A DNA stretch of 64,000 nt, taken from the NCBI GenBank assembly GCA_028564705.1, contig JAPXFQ010001955.1, positions 868,001-932,000 of the forward strand, read 5' to 3'. Numbering within the stretch: the first letter of the stretch is position 1; each line of letters opens with the position of its first letter. Below, piece by piece: positions 63,210 to 64,000 of the stretch. The notes under the pieces were generated by a model. It ran no database searches and was not told the origin of the DNA. It was given only the letters and a program-made list of their open reading frames with translations. This DNA comes from Apricaphanius iberus. Its lineage: Eukaryota > Chordata > Actinopteri > Cyprinodontiformes > Aphaniidae. Made by a program: the position numbers and the translations under genes.

Positions 63210-64000
63210 GAATTTTCAGAACTGTCCAACCAGAATAAAATAATGGTTGTTTACAAAAAAATTGAGTCTCGTGATTGTTTCCCTTATATGTCAGTTTGTT
63301 GACTTGACAGGTAATGACTGGCAGCAGGCGGCAATGCACTGTGAAGATTGGCTAATGATAATGGTTAATGGGGCTCAGCAGGTGGTTTCTATATATTGTA
63401 TATGTCGTGAAACTGCTGTAAGAAAATGGATGTCAGTACCATCAACTGAAAGCCCAGCGGGGCTGTAAAGCAAAAGAAGAAAAAGGAAAAGGAGGAAAAA
63501 GAATCGGCTGCTATACAAAATACAAAAAGCTAGAAATGAGGAGGAGGAGCAAGCCAGCAGCAACATTAACTTGGAAGCATCGCCTTCTACCAGCGATGCC
63601 TAGCCTGAGCTAACTAAGAAAATGAAACAGCTATAAATGAAGAGCTAACAACACAAGGTAATGCCTCAACATCTGAAGACCCTGCCGTGTGCACTTACAG
63701 AAAGAACATGCAACGGAATTTTATTGAAAGGAATCTCAGCCTTTCAAAATCGAGTGGCTAATTGCTATTTTATGTGGTTAACTTAATATTGATTCAAAAT
63801 TAGATTAGCCACAAAACAGCACACATCTACACACTACAAATACCATTTTATATTAATGTAATTGAAGAATAAAACCTTTTTTATACATGAAATTTATAAA
63901 AATGTAGATCTCTTACCATTGAAAGTTTTTCAACAACTTTATAAGCTTTCAATCAATCCCCTTTAAAGATATAATAATCTCTCAAAGTACTTTAACGATG
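63210..64000. other. Stretch without a confident gene
   Basis: Around 63470-63600 a frame reads KRRKRKRRKKNRLLYKIQK followed by acidic NEEEEQASSN and ends in TAG. It could be a basic linker of the same decayed transposon gene, but nothing identifies it. The remainder to the window end is AT-rich. Confidence 0.4.

Overview
This 64 kb window looks like intergenic chromatin of a ray-finned (teleost) fish. The basis is the transposon content: a Rex3-type RTE LINE, L1 and L2-clade LINEs with fish-type 3' tails, a tRNA-derived SINE, sushi-like chromovirus (Ty3/gypsy) remnants, hAT and PIF/Harbinger DNA transposons, and a retrovirus-like element. I found no host protein-coding gene with confidence. 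No intact tRNA gene, CRISPR array or bacterial-type operon is visible. Nearly every long reading frame is a transposon remnant or lies inside a tandem repeat.

Layout. 0-5.4 kb: a DNA-transposon end (repeated in inverted orientation near 62 kb), a THAP-like exon, a broken transposon ORF on the minus strand, then a decayed L1 on the plus strand. 6.1-13.6 kb: a retrovirus-like element with two very similar 485 bp LTRs, a gag-like ORF and an open 891-codon protease/RT/RNase H frame, lacking capsid, most of integrase and env. 13.6-18.8 kb: hAT-like ends and a minus-strand non-LTR retrotransposon (R2-like by resemblance) carrying a SINE insertion. 18.8-20.4 kb: a chromovirus with its RT core deleted. 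20.4-24 kb: an unclassified repeat, a THAP-like fragment, a large decamer array that becomes its own inverse, and an RT fragment. 24-26.4 kb: an I/Nimb-like LINE split by a solo LTR. 26.4-27.3 kb: minisatellites. 28-31.7 kb: an L2-clade LINE split by a TTAA-flanked DNA element that itself holds an L2 tail and a 28S rRNA fragment. 32-35 kb: repeats and an orphan histone-type 3' stem-loop. 35.1-40.6 kb: a near-complete minus-strand L1 with a perfect 15 bp target duplication and a nested SINE. 42-45.3 kb: a near-full-length Rex3. 48.8-57.5 kb: a plus-strand L1 broken by a TTAA element (itself holding a hAT element) and by a Harbinger element. 58.2-61 kb: a minus-strand chromovirus remnant. 61-64 kb: copies of the DNA elements seen earlier and a cysteine-rich transposon ORF fragment.

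The elements do not cooperate as a pathway. The logic is stratigraphic: perfect target-site duplications, and reading frames that are restored when an insert is ignored, allow the order of insertion to be read. The features I think most deserve a second look are the 28S rRNA fragment captured inside a DNA element, the canonical histone stem-loop with no histone gene beside it, the decamer array with an inverted second arm, and the paired chromoviruses that have each lost the RT palm. Family names come from recognition of sequence resemblance, with no database search; they are inference unless stated otherwise.
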